From Paenibacillus caseinilyticus (lineage in GTDB: Bacteria; Bacillota; Bacilli; Paenibacillales; NBRC-103111): a stretch of 64,000 nt of DNA. Made by a program: the position numbers and the translations under genes. Under the pieces are notes generated by a model. The model had not been told where the DNA came from and did not search any database. It saw only the letters and a list, made by a program, of their open reading frames with translations. Positions 15,983 through 24,997 of the stretch are shown one piece after another. The first letter of the stretch is position 1, and each line of letters begins with the position of its first letter. The stretch is taken from assembly GCF_027533645.1 (NCBI RefSeq), contig NZ_JAQAGY010000001.1:372001-436000 (forward strand). The letters are read 5' to 3'.

Positions 15983-18247
15983 TTATACCCTGCCGTGGAA
16001 GGTCCGGTTGATCACATCGAGCTGCTGCTCACGCGTCAGCTTGATGAAGTTCACCGCATAGCCGGAGACGCGGATCGTCAGCTGCGGATAATTCTCCGGA
16101 TGCTCCATGGCATCGATCAGCTGCTCCCGGTCGAAGACGTTCACGTTGAGGTGATGACCGCGCGTAGCGGCATAGCCGTCGAGCAGGGATACCATGTTGT
16201 TCACCCGCGCCTCCTCTTCCTTGCCCAAAGCTCTCGGGATGATCGAGAAGGTATTCGAGATGCCGTCCAGGCAGCTGTCATACGGGATCTTCGCTACGGA
16301 AGCCAGGGAAGCCAGGGCTCCTTTGCGGTCGCGGCCGTGCATCGGGTTCGCTCCCGGCGCGAAGGGCTCGCCAGACTTGCGGCCGTCCGGCGTCGTGCCG
16401 GTCTTCTTGCCGTACACCACGTTCGACGTGATCGTCAGCACGGACATCGTCGGCATCGCGCCCCGGTACGTCCGGTGACGGCGCAGCTTGTTCATGAACG
16501 TCTCGGCCAGCTCGACGGCGATGGCATCCACGCGCTCGTCATTGTTGCCGTACTGCGGATACTCTCCGTCGATCACGAAGTCGACGGCGATGCCCTTCTC
16601 ATTGCGGACCGGCTTCACCTTCGCATGCTTGATGGCGCTCAGGCTGTCGGCCACCACGGAGAGTCCGGCGATCCCGCAGGCCATCGTCCGCAGAATCTCA
16701 CGGTCATGCAGCGCCATCTCCAAGCGCTCGTAGCTGTATTTGTCATGCATATAATGGATGACGTTCAGCGTGTTCATGTAGAGCTCGGCGAGCCAATCCA
16801 TCGTCGTATCGAAGCGGGCGCGCACTTCTTCATAATCCAGCACCTCGGAAGCGAGGGGCGGGGCGGCAGGAGCCACCTGGATGCCGAGCTTCTCATCCAC
16901 GCCTCCATTGATGGCGTAGAGCAGCGCCTTCGCCAGGTTCGCCCGGGCGCCGAAGAACTGCATCTGCTTGCCGATCCGCATGGCGGATACGCAGCAGGCG
17001 ATGCCGTAATCGTCCCCGAAGTGCGGACGCATCAGGTCGTCGTTCTCGTACTGGATGGAGCTCGTCTCGATCGACACCTTCGCGCAGTAAGCCTTGAAGC
17101 CTTCGGGCAGCTCCGTCGACCACAGCACCGTCAGATTCGGCTCCGGCGCAGGGCCGAGATTGTACAAGGTATGCAGGATGCGGAAGGAGCTGCGGGTCAC
17201 CCGCGTCTGCCCGTTCTCGCCCATACCGCCCACGGACTCGGTCACCCAGGTCGGGTCGCCGCTGAAGAGCTCGTTATAATCCGGTGTGCGCAGGAACTTC
17301 ACGAGGCGCAGCTTCATGACGAAGTGGTCCATGAGCTCCTGGGCCGCTTCTTCCGTCAGCTCCCCGCTGCGCAGGTCCCGCTCGATATAGATGTCGAGGA
17401 ACGAGGACACCCGGCCAAGGCTCATCGCCGCCCCGTTCTGTTCCTTGATTGCCGCCAGATAAGCGAAGTACAGCCACTGGACTGCTTCCTTCGCCGTAGC
17501 CGCCGGGCCCGAGATATCATAGCCGTAAGAGGCCGCCATCTCCTTCAGCTGCCGTAGGGATAGGATCTGCTCCGAGATCTCTTCCCGGTCGCGGATCCGC
17601 TCCTCGGTCATGGCCCCCGTCTCGAGCCCCAGCAGCTCCTTCTTCTTGTCTTCGATCAGCCGATCGGCGCCGTACAACGCCACCCGCCGGTAATCGCCGA
17701 TGATGCGGCCCCGGCCGTAAGCGTCCGGGAGACCCGTGATGATGCCTGCCTTGCGGGCCGTCTTCATCGCCGTCGTATAAGCGTCGAACACGCCTTGGTT
17801 GTGCGTCTTGCGGATATCCGTGAACAGGCGCACCATCTCCTCAGGCAGCTTGTAACCGTACGCTTCACATGCGTCCTGCACCATACGGATGCCGCCGAAC
17901 GGCTGTACCGAACGCTTCAGCGGCGCGTCGGTCTGGAGGCCGACGACCTGCTCCCGCTCCCTGTCGATATAGCCCGGCGCGTGGGAGGTGATCGTGGACA
18001 CGGTGTTGACATCCACATCGAGCACTCCGCCGTTCGCCCGCTCCTGCACCATCAGTTCACGTACCTTCGCCCACAGTCCGTTAGTCGCTTCCGTCGGACC
18101 GGCAAGAAAGCTATGATCCCCATGGTACGGTGTCAGGTTGCGGTCGATGAAGTCTTTGACATCGATTCCCTGCTGCCAGGCGCCCGTCCGGAATTCTCTC
18201 CAGGCCGCCGCGCTTTCTTGCCCCACTTCCGCTTCTTTCATAGCCAT
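15983..18247 (-). CDS. pflB: Formate C-acetyltransferase (pyruvate formate-lyase)
   Basis: A 754-residue glycyl-radical enzyme that converts pyruvate and CoA to acetyl-CoA and formate during anaerobic growth. The catalytic cysteine pair is in GIACCVSAM and the radical glycine is about Gly729 in VSGYAVNF near the C-terminus. AAGGAGG precedes the ATG. A perfect Fnr box lies in its promoter, which explains anaerobic induction. Length and motifs are those of a functional enzyme. Confidence 0.97.
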   Translation of the reverse strand: MAMKEAEVGQESAAAWREFRTGAWQQGIDVKDFIDRNLTPYHGDHSFLAGPTEATNGLWAKVRELMVQERANGGVLDVDVNTVSTITSHAPGYIDREREQVVGLQTDAPLKRSVQPFGGIRMVQDACEAYGYKLPEEMVRLFTDIRKTHNQGVFDAYTTAMKTARKAGIITGLPDAYGRGRIIGDYRRVALYGADRLIEDKKKELLGLETGAMTEERIRDREEISEQILSLRQLKEMAASYGYDISGPAATAKEAVQWLYFAYLAAIKEQNGAAMSLGRVSSFLDIYIERDLRSGELTEEAAQELMDHFVMKLRLVKFLRTPDYNELFSGDPTWVTESVGGMGENGQTRVTRSSFRILHTLYNLGPAPEPNLTVLWSTELPEGFKAYCAKVSIETSSIQYENDDLMRPHFGDDYGIACCVSAMRIGKQMQFFGARANLAKALLYAINGGVDEKLGIQVAPAAPPLASEVLDYEEVRARFDTTMDWLAELYMNTLNVIHYMHDKYSYERLEMALHDREILRTMACGIAGLSVVADSLSAIKHAKVKPVRNEKGIAVDFVIDGEYPQYGNNDERVDAIAVELAETFMNKLRRHRTYRGAMPTMSVLTITSNVVYGKKTGTTPDGRKSGEPFAPGANPMHGRDRKGALASLASVAKIPYDSCLDGISNTFSIIPRALGKEEEARVNNMVSLLDGYAATRGHHLNVNVFDREQLIDAMEHPENYPQLTIRVSGYAVNFIKLTREQQLDVINRTFHGRV

Positions 18248-18300
18248 CTTGAAGCACCTCCTTGAATTTGTGTGCTGCTTGATCTTCTCGTCATGGGTTC

Positions 18301-18344
18301 ATCCTATCATGGCTTACGGGGAGCAATATGTGAAGTAGATCACA
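18301..18344 (-). promoter_or_regulatory. pflB promoter with perfect Fnr box
   Basis: TGTGA-AGTAGA-TCACA (18329-18344) is a perfect palindrome. Its centre is 42.5 bp upstream of the start implied by the -10 TAGGAT (18301-18306). It could also influence the rightward DUF3231 gene 163 bp away. Confidence 0.8.
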
Positions 18345-18506
18345 AGGGATGTGCCTGACATGTGACCGGTCCCCGGGAACCGGACTCTACCCTTGATCGG
18401 ATCCATTTCCTACCGGCGGCCGGCGCTCATTTCTGGGTCTCGTATGGATACAACTCGTCTTCTTATGGAACACTTTGACTATCAAGGGCTGGGAAGGAGT
18501 ACAACC

Positions 18507-19508
18507 GTGCACAAACATTATATAGGGCTGACTTCCGGAGAAGTCGCCCCCTTATGGACAGGCTATCTTGGGGACAGCATGGCGAACCGGGTGCTTCATT
18601 ATTTTTTGCGGAAGGTAGAAGATGAAGAGATCCGGCCCATGATCGAATATGCCCTCTCGCTGACCAACGAGCATATGGCGTTCAAGGACAAACTCTTTCG
18701 TAATGAAGGCATCCCTATTCCAGTCGCCTTCACGGATGAGGATGTCCGTCCGGACGCTCCCAGACTCTACTCCGACGTGTTCACGCTGCTGTATATAAGG
18801 CAGATGGGGATCGCGGGGATGACGGCTTACGGCCTCGCTCTGGCAAGCAGCGCCCGTCTGGACGTTCGCGATTTCTTCAGTCACAATCTGAAGACGGCGA
18901 TGGAGCTCTATAACAAGTCCGCCACGCTGCTGGAGTCAAAAGGAGTGCTGCCCCGTCCTCCCGGCATTCCCTATCCCGATACGGCTGAGTTCGTACAGAA
19001 GGAGGGCTGGTTGAACGGGCTGCTCGGCGACCGGCGGCCGCTGAATATCATTGAGATGACCCATCTCTTCATGAATATCATGACGAACCACATTGGCCAG
19101 GCGTTGATGCAGGGGTTCGCCCAATGCACCGAGTCGAAGGCAGTGACGGCCTATCTCGTTCGCGGGCGGGATATCGCGACGAAGCATGTGGAAGTGTTCA
19201 GCTCGCTGCTGAGAGACGATCATCTGCCGGCGCCCGAGACGTGGCAGGCCGAGGTTACCGATTCGACCCAAGCGCCCTTCTCCGACAAGCTGATGCTGTA
19301 TCACGCCGTCTCCTTGGCCGGCATGGGCATCGGCAACTATGGAGCGGCGGTCGCTGGCAGTATGCGGAGAGATCTGGCATCCGTCTATGTCAGGCTGATG
19401 GCCGAGGTCGGTACGTATGCCGATGACGGGGCTGAGCTTATGATTCGGAACGAGTGGCTGGAGAAGATACCGGGCGCAGTCGAACGGGATGTTCTTATCA
19501 AACGGTAA
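18507..19508 (+). CDS. DUF3231 family protein
   Basis: A 333-residue protein of the DUF3231 family, common in spore-forming Bacilli and of unknown function. It is helical with an internal twofold feel: each half contains an NxHxxxxxK-type helix (for example ALSLTNEHMAFK and LMQGFAQ). I take the GTG at 18507 as the start because AAGGAG lies 7 nt before it and it gives the family length; an in-frame ATG at 18444 lacks a ribosome binding site. It is divergent from pflB across the Fnr box. Confidence 0.75.
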   Translation: MHKHYIGLTSGEVAPLWTGYLGDSMANRVLHYFLRKVEDEEIRPMIEYALSLTNEHMAFKDKLFRNEGIPIPVAFTDEDVRPDAPRLYSDVFTLLYIRQMGIAGMTAYGLALASSARLDVRDFFSHNLKTAMELYNKSATLLESKGVLPRPPGIPYPDTAEFVQKEGWLNGLLGDRRPLNIIEMTHLFMNIMTNHIGQALMQGFAQCTESKAVTAYLVRGRDIATKHVEVFSSLLRDDHLPAPETWQAEVTDSTQAPFSDKLMLYHAVSLAGMGIGNYGAAVAGSMRRDLASVYVRLMAEVGTYADDGAELMIRNEWLEKIPGAVERDVLIKR

Positions 19509-19511
19509 GCG

Positions 19512-19964
19512 GTGAGCCTTGTGGGAAAAGGACAAAGCCTTGAAAAATTATTATGGAGCATTGCCTTGCCAGGCTTTGGCCAGCTCCTCAATGGGAAGTA
19601 CTTCAAAGGCATCATTCTGATTGTCCTGGAAGTTATCATTAATGTGCAGGCTCATCTGAACCGGGTGATTCAGCTCAGCTTCCAGGGGGATATCGCCGGG
19701 GCGGTCGCCGAGACCAACTACCAGTGGCTGCTCTTCTATCCATGCGTCTATATGTTCGGGATCTGGGACGCCTACCGGGACAGCAGGAAAGACCCAGGAC
19801 CGCTGCTCCACCTGCCTTTTGTCTGCGCGGCCTTCTTCTCCACTGTCGGATTGATCTACTCCCCGTTTCTCTTGGGACCGGTCTGGCTGCCGATACTGTT
19901 CTGCTTCCTGGGAGTGGCGGTGGGCCTGGTTCTGCGCAAGTGGCTCCCGTCGGCCCCCGAATGA
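19512..19964 (+). CDS. TM2-like small membrane protein
   Basis: A 150-residue membrane protein with about four hydrophobic spans. The N-terminus has LPGFGQLLNGKYFKGI, the pattern of TM2-type proteins whose first turn reads PGxGQ-x-YxG. The start is GTG, 3 nt after the DUF3231 stop; another GTG lies three codons later. It is probably co-transcribed with the DUF3231 gene. Function is unknown. Confidence 0.65.
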   Translation: MSLVGKGQSLEKLLWSIALPGFGQLLNGKYFKGIILIVLEVIINVQAHLNRVIQLSFQGDIAGAVAETNYQWLLFYPCVYMFGIWDAYRDSRKDPGPLLHLPFVCAAFFSTVGLIYSPFLLGPVWLPILFCFLGVAVGLVLRKWLPSAPE

Positions 19965-19984
19965 ATTCAGCCTCTCCGAACTGT

Positions 19985-20048
19985 TATAATGGACGGTAAA
20001 AAGCGGAAGCCGATAAACGGCTTCCGCAGAGGCAAAGGGGAGCTGCGC
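19985..20048 (+). promoter_or_regulatory. Promoter and leader hairpin of Crp-like gene
   Basis: A consensus -10 TATAAT lies at 19985-19990. The leader then folds into a perfect 10-bp hairpin (20003-20012 with 20018-20026, loop ATAAA), about 9 nt before the AGGGGAG ribosome binding site. No T run follows it, so it is not an ordinary terminator. Confidence 0.6.
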
Positions 20049-20576
20049 ATGATTCTGCACAAGGGAGAAACCTTATTCCGGCAGGGAGAACAAGGACCGC
20101 TCTTTCATCTGAAGAGCGGCCTCTTGAAGATCGTCCGTGTCCACGAGGACGGGCATGCCCTGCTCGTGAACATCATCGTCCCGGGGGAGATCATCCCCCA
20201 CCATTCGCTGATCTCGCCGAATCCTTACTACGGCACGGCCATCGCGCTGGTTACCTGCGATATAGAAGTGCTGCCTGCCGCGGATTGGTATCGGGGCCTG
20301 GAGGCCGACCCGGCGAGATACCGGGAGACCGCCAAGCTGCTGCAGGACAAGCTGCGGATGATGATGCAGCGGATCGACCAGCTGACGGAGACGGCACCCG
20401 CCGCGAAGCTGCAGAAGCTGCAGCGCTGGTTCGAGGCATACCTCGGTGCCGGCGCGCAGCTGACCGATGTGCTCACGCAGGACGAGATCGGCCAATTCAT
20501 CGGCCTCCGCCGCGAGACGGTCAACCGGCTGCTGCGGGCCCAGGCGTCGGAACCCCTCCGCGGGCAGAACGGGTAG
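20049..20576 (+). CDS. Short Crp/Fnr-family regulator
   Basis: A 175-residue Crp/Fnr-family protein starting directly in the beta-roll (KGETLFRQGEQG) with a C-terminal winged helix (TQDEIGQFIGLRRETVNRLL, about 143-163). It is about 45 residues shorter than usual because the N-terminal lead-in is missing, and the C-terminal wing is brief. Only one cysteine is present, so it has no Fe-S cluster of the Fnr kind; cNMP-binding residues are not evident. The ATG has AGGGGAG upstream. It converges on hmp, so a redox or NO-linked role (Dnr-like) is possible but unproven. Confidence 0.75.
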   Translation: MILHKGETLFRQGEQGPLFHLKSGLLKIVRVHEDGHALLVNIIVPGEIIPHHSLISPNPYYGTAIALVTCDIEVLPAADWYRGLEADPARYRETAKLLQDKLRMMMQRIDQLTETAPAAKLQKLQRWFEAYLGAGAQLTDVLTQDEIGQFIGLRRETVNRLLRAQASEPLRGQNG

Positions 20577-20596
20577 CCCCATCATCCAAGCGCGGC

Positions 20597-21838
20597 TTAC
20601 GGATGGGCCGGCTTCGGCTCCGCCTTCAAGCTGCCTGCCGGGCCGAAGAACTCGTAGTGAATCCGGGAAGCGGGTACGCCCCAGGCTTCGAGCATTCCGT
20701 GGACGGCTCTCATGAAGGGCACCGGTCCGCAGAAATAGAAGTCCGCCTCCGGATGCGGTACGATACTCCGCAGCCAAGCCAAGTCGATATAGCCTTCCTG
20801 GTGGAACCGGTTCTCTGCCCGGTCCCGCTCCGTCGGCTGCTCATAGCACCAGTGAAGGGATACTTGCGCATGCCTGCCCGCCAGATCCTCCGCTTGCCCC
20901 CGCAGAGCATGAACATCACCGTTCTGCGCCGCATGAATGAACGCCACCCGCCGGCGGGGCTGCTGCTCCGCCAGCGTGTTCAGCATACTGACCATCGGCG
21001 TGAGGCCGACGCCGCCGCTGATCAGCACGACCGGCTCTTCCGTATGCCGGTTCAATACAAAATCTCCGGCCGGGGCCGACAGCCACAGCACACTGCCTTC
21101 CTCGGCCTGCTCGTGCAGGTAGACGGACACCTTGCCGGCCGGGCGCTCTCCTGCCGCCTCCTCCCGCTTGACAGTGATCCGGTAATAGGGCCGTCCGGGT
21201 GCATCCGAGAGGCTGTACTGCCGGATATGGGTATTCGCCTCGCCGGGGATCTCCATCCGCACGCTGATATACTGGCCCGGCTCGAATGGCGCGAGCGCCC
21301 CGCCGTCTTCCGGCACCAGGTAGAAGGAGGTGATGACCTCGCTCTCCCGCACCTTCCGCTCTATACGGAACGCCCGGAAGCCGGCCCAGCCTCCCTCCGC
21401 AGCCTCCGACTCCGCATACATGCCGGCTTCGAGACCGATGAAGACGTCTGCGATCACACCATAGGCTTCCTTCCAAGCCTGCAGAATCTCCTCCGAAGCC
21501 GCATCGCCAAGCACCTCTGCAATCGCCGCCAGCAGGTTCTCTCCGACGATCGGATAATGCTCCGGCCGAATACCGAGTGAACGGTGCTTGTGGGCGATGC
21601 CCTTGACGACCGGCAGGATCGTCTCCAGCTTGTCGATGTTCTGCGCTGCGGCATATACCGCGTTCGCCAAGGCCGTCTGCTGGCGGCCCTGCTTTTGATT
21701 CGCATGGTTAAAGATGTTGAGCAGCTCGGGATGCCGGTCGAACATCCGCTCGTAGAAGCGCCGGGTAATGGCCGTTCCGTGTACCTCCAGTACCGGAACA
21801 GTAGACTTGATCGTTCGTATCGTTTGCTCGCTTAACAT
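20597..21838 (-). CDS. hmp: Flavohaemoprotein, nitric oxide dioxygenase
   Basis: A 413-residue flavohaemoglobin that oxidises NO to nitrate with O2 and NAD(P)H, or reduces NO slowly without oxygen. The globin domain (1-140) has proximal His85 and distal Tyr29 and Gln53. The FAD domain contains RQYSLS and the NAD domain contains GGVGLTPMVSML. Length and residues match E. coli Hmp and Bacillus Hmp. The promoter carries two perfect Fnr boxes. It probably removes NO produced from nitrite. Confidence 0.96.
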   Translation of the reverse strand: MLSEQTIRTIKSTVPVLEVHGTAITRRFYERMFDRHPELLNIFNHANQKQGRQQTALANAVYAAAQNIDKLETILPVVKGIAHKHRSLGIRPEHYPIVGENLLAAIAEVLGDAASEEILQAWKEAYGVIADVFIGLEAGMYAESEAAEGGWAGFRAFRIERKVRESEVITSFYLVPEDGGALAPFEPGQYISVRMEIPGEANTHIRQYSLSDAPGRPYYRITVKREEAAGERPAGKVSVYLHEQAEEGSVLWLSAPAGDFVLNRHTEEPVVLISGGVGLTPMVSMLNTLAEQQPRRRVAFIHAAQNGDVHALRGQAEDLAGRHAQVSLHWCYEQPTERDRAENRFHQEGYIDLAWLRSIVPHPEADFYFCGPVPFMRAVHGMLEAWGVPASRIHYEFFGPAGSLKAEPKPAHP

Positions 21839-21886
21839 AAGTCTTCGCCTCGCTTAGCGTGGATTTGCAATCTGGATTATATCCCC

Positions 21887-21962
21887 AGTATACCGGGGAG
21901 GAGCGGCATCCCCTGTGATTTCAATCACAGCGTTTGCGGGGGTTTTGTGACGGGGCTCACAA
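21887..21962 (-). promoter_or_regulatory. hmp promoter with two perfect Fnr boxes
   Basis: The -10 TATACT lies at 21887-21892, implying a start at 21880. TGTGA-TTTCAA-TCACA (21914-21929) is centred exactly 41.5 bp upstream. A second perfect box TGTGA-CGGGGC-TCACA (21946-21961) is centred 32 bp further, about three helical turns away. Confidence 0.85.
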
Positions 21963-22013
21963 CCTCTTATGCGGCAGCCCTGCGGGCTGCGCTAGGCGCG
22001 CAAGCACCCAAAG

Positions 22014-22041
22014 GAGCACGGGATTCAAGAATCCCGTGCTC
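22014..22041 (-). terminator. Terminator after hupE-like gene
   Basis: A 13-bp perfect stem GAGCACGGGATTC/GAATCCCGTGCTC with a 2-nt centre lies 19 nt after the stop. A short CTTT follows on the minus strand. Confidence 0.65.
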
Positions 22042-22059
22042 TCCCTACTCGAACAGCCG

Positions 22060-23355
22060 TTAGCCGGATACGCCCCGCTTCAGCAGCTCCGCTCTCTTAA
22101 GCCAAGAATACAGCACCGAGCCCAGCGCCGTGCAAGCGAGCAGACCGACCAGCCAGTACGCCTGCCCTCCTGCGGCGTCAGCCAGCGAAGCCACGCCGTT
22201 CGGCTCTCCAAGCGTCCGCTCTGCCAGCCAACCCGTAGCGGCAACCGCAGCGAATAAGGCTCCGGCGATGCGCACCGGGTGGTAAGCCCGGGTGATGCAG
22301 AGCACGATGAGCCATGGCACGGTGATGGCGATGACGAACAGCTGCATGAGTTCGATGCCCAGGTTGAAACCGAACAGGCTGAGCGCCATCCGCCACGGAC
22401 TGATCCCAAGCTCTGTGATCAGCGACGCGAAGGCCATGCCATGCACCAGCCCGAAGCCGCCGGCCACGAGTACCTCACGGCCGGGGAACAGCGGCCGCAA
22501 GGCGTGCACGGCCGAGACGAGAATCGATACCGCGATCAGGATCTCCACCGTCCGGCTCGGCAGCGGCATCCAGCCGAGCGCCCCGGCGATGAGGGTAAGA
22601 GAGTGCCCGGCTGTGAAGGCGGTCGCTACCTTGAACAGCCCGGCGGCGCTGTGGCGGATACCCGCGAACCCGTCCCACCGCCCGCTGCGGACGGCAAGCG
22701 GCGCGGGGAGCAGCAGCACCAGCAGGAAGAGCAGGTGGTCGAAGCCTTCGGCAATGTGCCCGATGCCCAAGGCGACCACGCTGCGGAATCCGGTCCAGAG
22801 GCTGCCGCCGGTCCGGTCGACAGCCAGCGATTGGACGCTGCCCTGGATGGTGCCGAGGAGTTCCGGATGGTCGGACAATACGCCTCCGTTCCAGTCGCTG
22901 CGTACCGATACCATAATGGAATGCGTCAAGAGCTCGCGTATAATCACATCGTAACCCAGCGTGAACTTCTCCACGGATGCGCCGGCGGGCGGCTGCATCC
23001 ATACCTTGACGATAAGCTCGCTCTGCAGCTCCTGCGTCTGCACGCTGAGGCTCCGCACTTCTACGCTCCAAGCCTCGCCTTCCGGCGTCTGCGGGTGGAT
23101 ATGGCTCTCGACATAAGCGGACAGCTCGGTGCCATAAGCTTCCGGCACATCCTCCGGATGTTCGGTAAGCCCCTGCCCGAAGGCAACCTCCAAGCGGTCC
23201 AGCGGAAGCTGCAGCTCGGCTTCCACCCCGTCCTCCTGGAAATCGAGATAAACGATCGAGCTCGGCATGGCATGGGCGGAGGCCGGCAGCGCCGGCATCC
23301 CCGTCAGCAGCACGAAGCCCAGACCCAAGACCAGCAGCATTCTCCAGGTTCTCAT
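22060..23355 (-). CDS. HupE/UreJ-like membrane protein
   Basis: A 431-residue exported membrane protein. A signal peptide (about 1-27, ending ASAHA) leads into an extracytoplasmic beta-rich domain (about 28-200), followed by a HupE/UreJ_2-type membrane domain with about six helices and the motifs GIGHIAEGFDHLLFL, FTAGHSLTL and GFGLVHGMAFASL. The repeated His-containing motifs suggest metal binding; some relatives are linked to nickel or cobalt uptake. The start overlaps the upstream DUF3500 gene by 4 nt (ATGA), so the two products are made together. Substrate is unknown. Confidence 0.85.
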   Translation of the reverse strand: MRTWRMLLVLGLGFVLLTGMPALPASAHAMPSSIVYLDFQEDGVEAELQLPLDRLEVAFGQGLTEHPEDVPEAYGTELSAYVESHIHPQTPEGEAWSVEVRSLSVQTQELQSELIVKVWMQPPAGASVEKFTLGYDVIIRELLTHSIMVSVRSDWNGGVLSDHPELLGTIQGSVQSLAVDRTGGSLWTGFRSVVALGIGHIAEGFDHLLFLLVLLLPAPLAVRSGRWDGFAGIRHSAAGLFKVATAFTAGHSLTLIAGALGWMPLPSRTVEILIAVSILVSAVHALRPLFPGREVLVAGGFGLVHGMAFASLITELGISPWRMALSLFGFNLGIELMQLFVIAITVPWLIVLCITRAYHPVRIAGALFAAVAATGWLAERTLGEPNGVASLADAAGGQAYWLVGLLACTALGSVLYSWLKRAELLKRGVSG

Positions 23356-24692
23356 GACGAGAAGCTCCCGCCGTAATCCGCCAGCTTGTCACGCCAGATC
23401 GTATGGAAGTGAATCTGGTCCTTGTACGCGACGCCCGTCTGGCATACGAACTCGATCCAGACTCTCGGGCCGCTGATGCGGATATACGAGCCGTGATCCT
23501 TGGAGCTCGTCGAACCGGACCAGCCGATATACGTCTGGCTGAGCGCCTCGTCAGACAAGTAGGCCGCGAGCAGCTCCTCCGCCATCTCTTCATTCGTATC
23601 TTTCACCCACGCTTCGATGGATGCCTTCACGAACGACTGCTGCACAGCGTCCAGCGCGGGATACAGGATGCCTTCGTCCTTGGCCGGGAAATTGCCATCC
23701 TGTCCCGGGCCGACGAGCACATCGTCGAACTTGCCCGAGATCGCCGCCGTCTTCTGCTGCTCGGCACTGAGGGAGCCCAGCATATTGTACATGGCGTCAC
23801 GCCGGGCCGCTAGAGGCTCATACGTCACGCCGTCCATCGTGAAGGTCTGCGGTTCCACGCCCACGAACATCGGGGTGGCGCTGTCCGTCGTTCCGTTGAA
23901 CGAGAGATTGGCCGCATAATGGTGCCCGCTGATCTGCAGCACCCAAGGCTCTGTCGCCGAAGGGGTTCCGAGGAACACGATATAGTACAGATCCGCATCC
24001 CACATCGTATTGCCCGTATCCGTCGTCATGTACTCGTCCGCGAGGATGAGCGAGCGCAGCGTGCTATAGCCGGTTCCGCTGAGCGCCTCGGCGGCGAGGT
24101 CTTTCACGGCCTGCAGGCTCTCTTCGCTGAGCGTGCCGAACATGAGACCGTTGCGCTTCACATTGCCGGCCGGAAGATTGGACCAGACGGCGGCATTCTC
24201 GGCCGTGAGGTCATACTTCACCGCCTTCAGCTGTTCCTCCGTCAGCGTCTGCAGGAAGGTATCCGCGAGGCAGGCTACCTTCTCGTCCGTCTCCGCAGCG
24301 CTGCCGCAGGCCGTATTCTCCGTCACCGTATCCGTCTTGACGGCAGCGGCCACGTCCGTGATCCGGCCCGTCGTCGTATCCACCGACTCGCCACCCGGCC
24401 CGCCCGGTCTGCCGCCAGGACCGCCTTGCCCGTCCGGAGGAGGTCCGCCTCCCGGGCCTGCGTTCGCCGGTGCGGACGTCGTCCCGCCGGCTGTGCTTGC
24501 TGCAGCGGTCATGTCCGCCGCCGTACTACCGCTCCCCGCCGTCCCGCCGGCTGTGCTTGCTGCAGCGGTCGTGTCCGCCGCCGTACTGCCGCTCCCCGCC
24601 GTCGTGCTGATCGCTCCACTCGCACAGGCGCTCATCACCAGGCTCAGCGCCACTGCCATCAAGACCGTTTTCGTTTCTTTTTTCCGTTTCAT
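23352..24692 (-). CDS. DUF3500 lipoprotein with tandem repeat
   Basis: A 446-residue lipoprotein. The signal ends at VMSAC (Cys about 22), giving a membrane-anchored, secreted protein. A low-complexity linker holds two 20-residue repeats (TAGSGSTAADTTAAASTAGG type) and a Gly/Pro-rich stretch (about 70-100). The rest (about 130-446) is a DUF3500 domain, recognised from DADLYYIVFLGTP, WVLQISGHHYAANLSFNG and FVGVEPQTF. Function of DUF3500 is unknown. I start at the ATG with GGAGG 7 nt upstream rather than 20 codons earlier. The gene is coupled by ATGA to the HupE-like gene. Confidence 0.85.
   Translation of the reverse strand: MKRKKETKTVLMAVALSLVMSACASGAISTTAGSGSTAADTTAAASTAGGTAGSGSTAADMTAAASTAGGTTSAPANAGPGGGPPPDGQGGPGGRPGGPGGESVDTTTGRITDVAAAVKTDTVTENTACGSAAETDEKVACLADTFLQTLTEEQLKAVKYDLTAENAAVWSNLPAGNVKRNGLMFGTLSEESLQAVKDLAAEALSGTGYSTLRSLILADEYMTTDTGNTMWDADLYYIVFLGTPSATEPWVLQISGHHYAANLSFNGTTDSATPMFVGVEPQTFTMDGVTYEPLAARRDAMYNMLGSLSAEQQKTAAISGKFDDVLVGPGQDGNFPAKDEGILYPALDAVQQSFVKASIEAWVKDTNEEMAEELLAAYLSDEALSQTYIGWSGSTSSKDHGSYIRISGPRVWIEFVCQTGVAYKDQIHFHTIWRDKLADYGGSFSS
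24481..24600. repeat. 60-bp tandem repeat, two copies
   Basis: Bases 24481-24540 and 24541-24600 are identical except for two A/G differences. The repeat lies in frame in the linker of the DUF3500 lipoprotein. Confidence 0.95.
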
Positions 24693-24997
24693 ATGTATAC
24701 CTCCGTTATTGGTTAGTCTATCGGCCGTCAAGCCCAGATCTTCTTCACTCAAGAGCCCGGCTTGACTGCTTCCTTCGATCTGTCACCGATTATGCCGGAG
24801 GGGACTGAGCCCTTCATGAGAGCCGGCTGAATGTTAGCTGAGAATGGACCTGGACCGTTTGCCTCCCCGGCGAACGCCAAAAAGACCCTGCCGCAGTTTC
24901 CTGCAGGCAGAGCCTCACTTCGGAGAACACCTCTATCGAACACGAATCGCTTTATCCTTCAAGCTTCAGGCATACCCCGCCTCTGATCCGGCTCACG
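24693..24997. other. Gap between sugar ABC operon and DUF3500 gene
   Basis: Holds the ABC operon terminator (24880-24910) and the upstream region of the DUF3500 gene. No gene is seen. Confidence 0.5.
24880..24910 (-). terminator. Sugar ABC operon terminator
   Basis: On the minus strand CTGCCTGCAG-GAAA-CTGCGGCAG forms a GNRA-type hairpin and is followed by GGTCTTTTTGG. Confidence 0.7.

Noticed and set aside
20049..20576. Second Fnr with an Fe-S cluster
   Set aside because: It is Crp-family, but only one cysteine is present and no C-terminal cluster motif exists.
24481..24600. CRISPR-like repeat
   Set aside because: Two directly adjacent coding copies without spacers; it encodes a lipoprotein linker.
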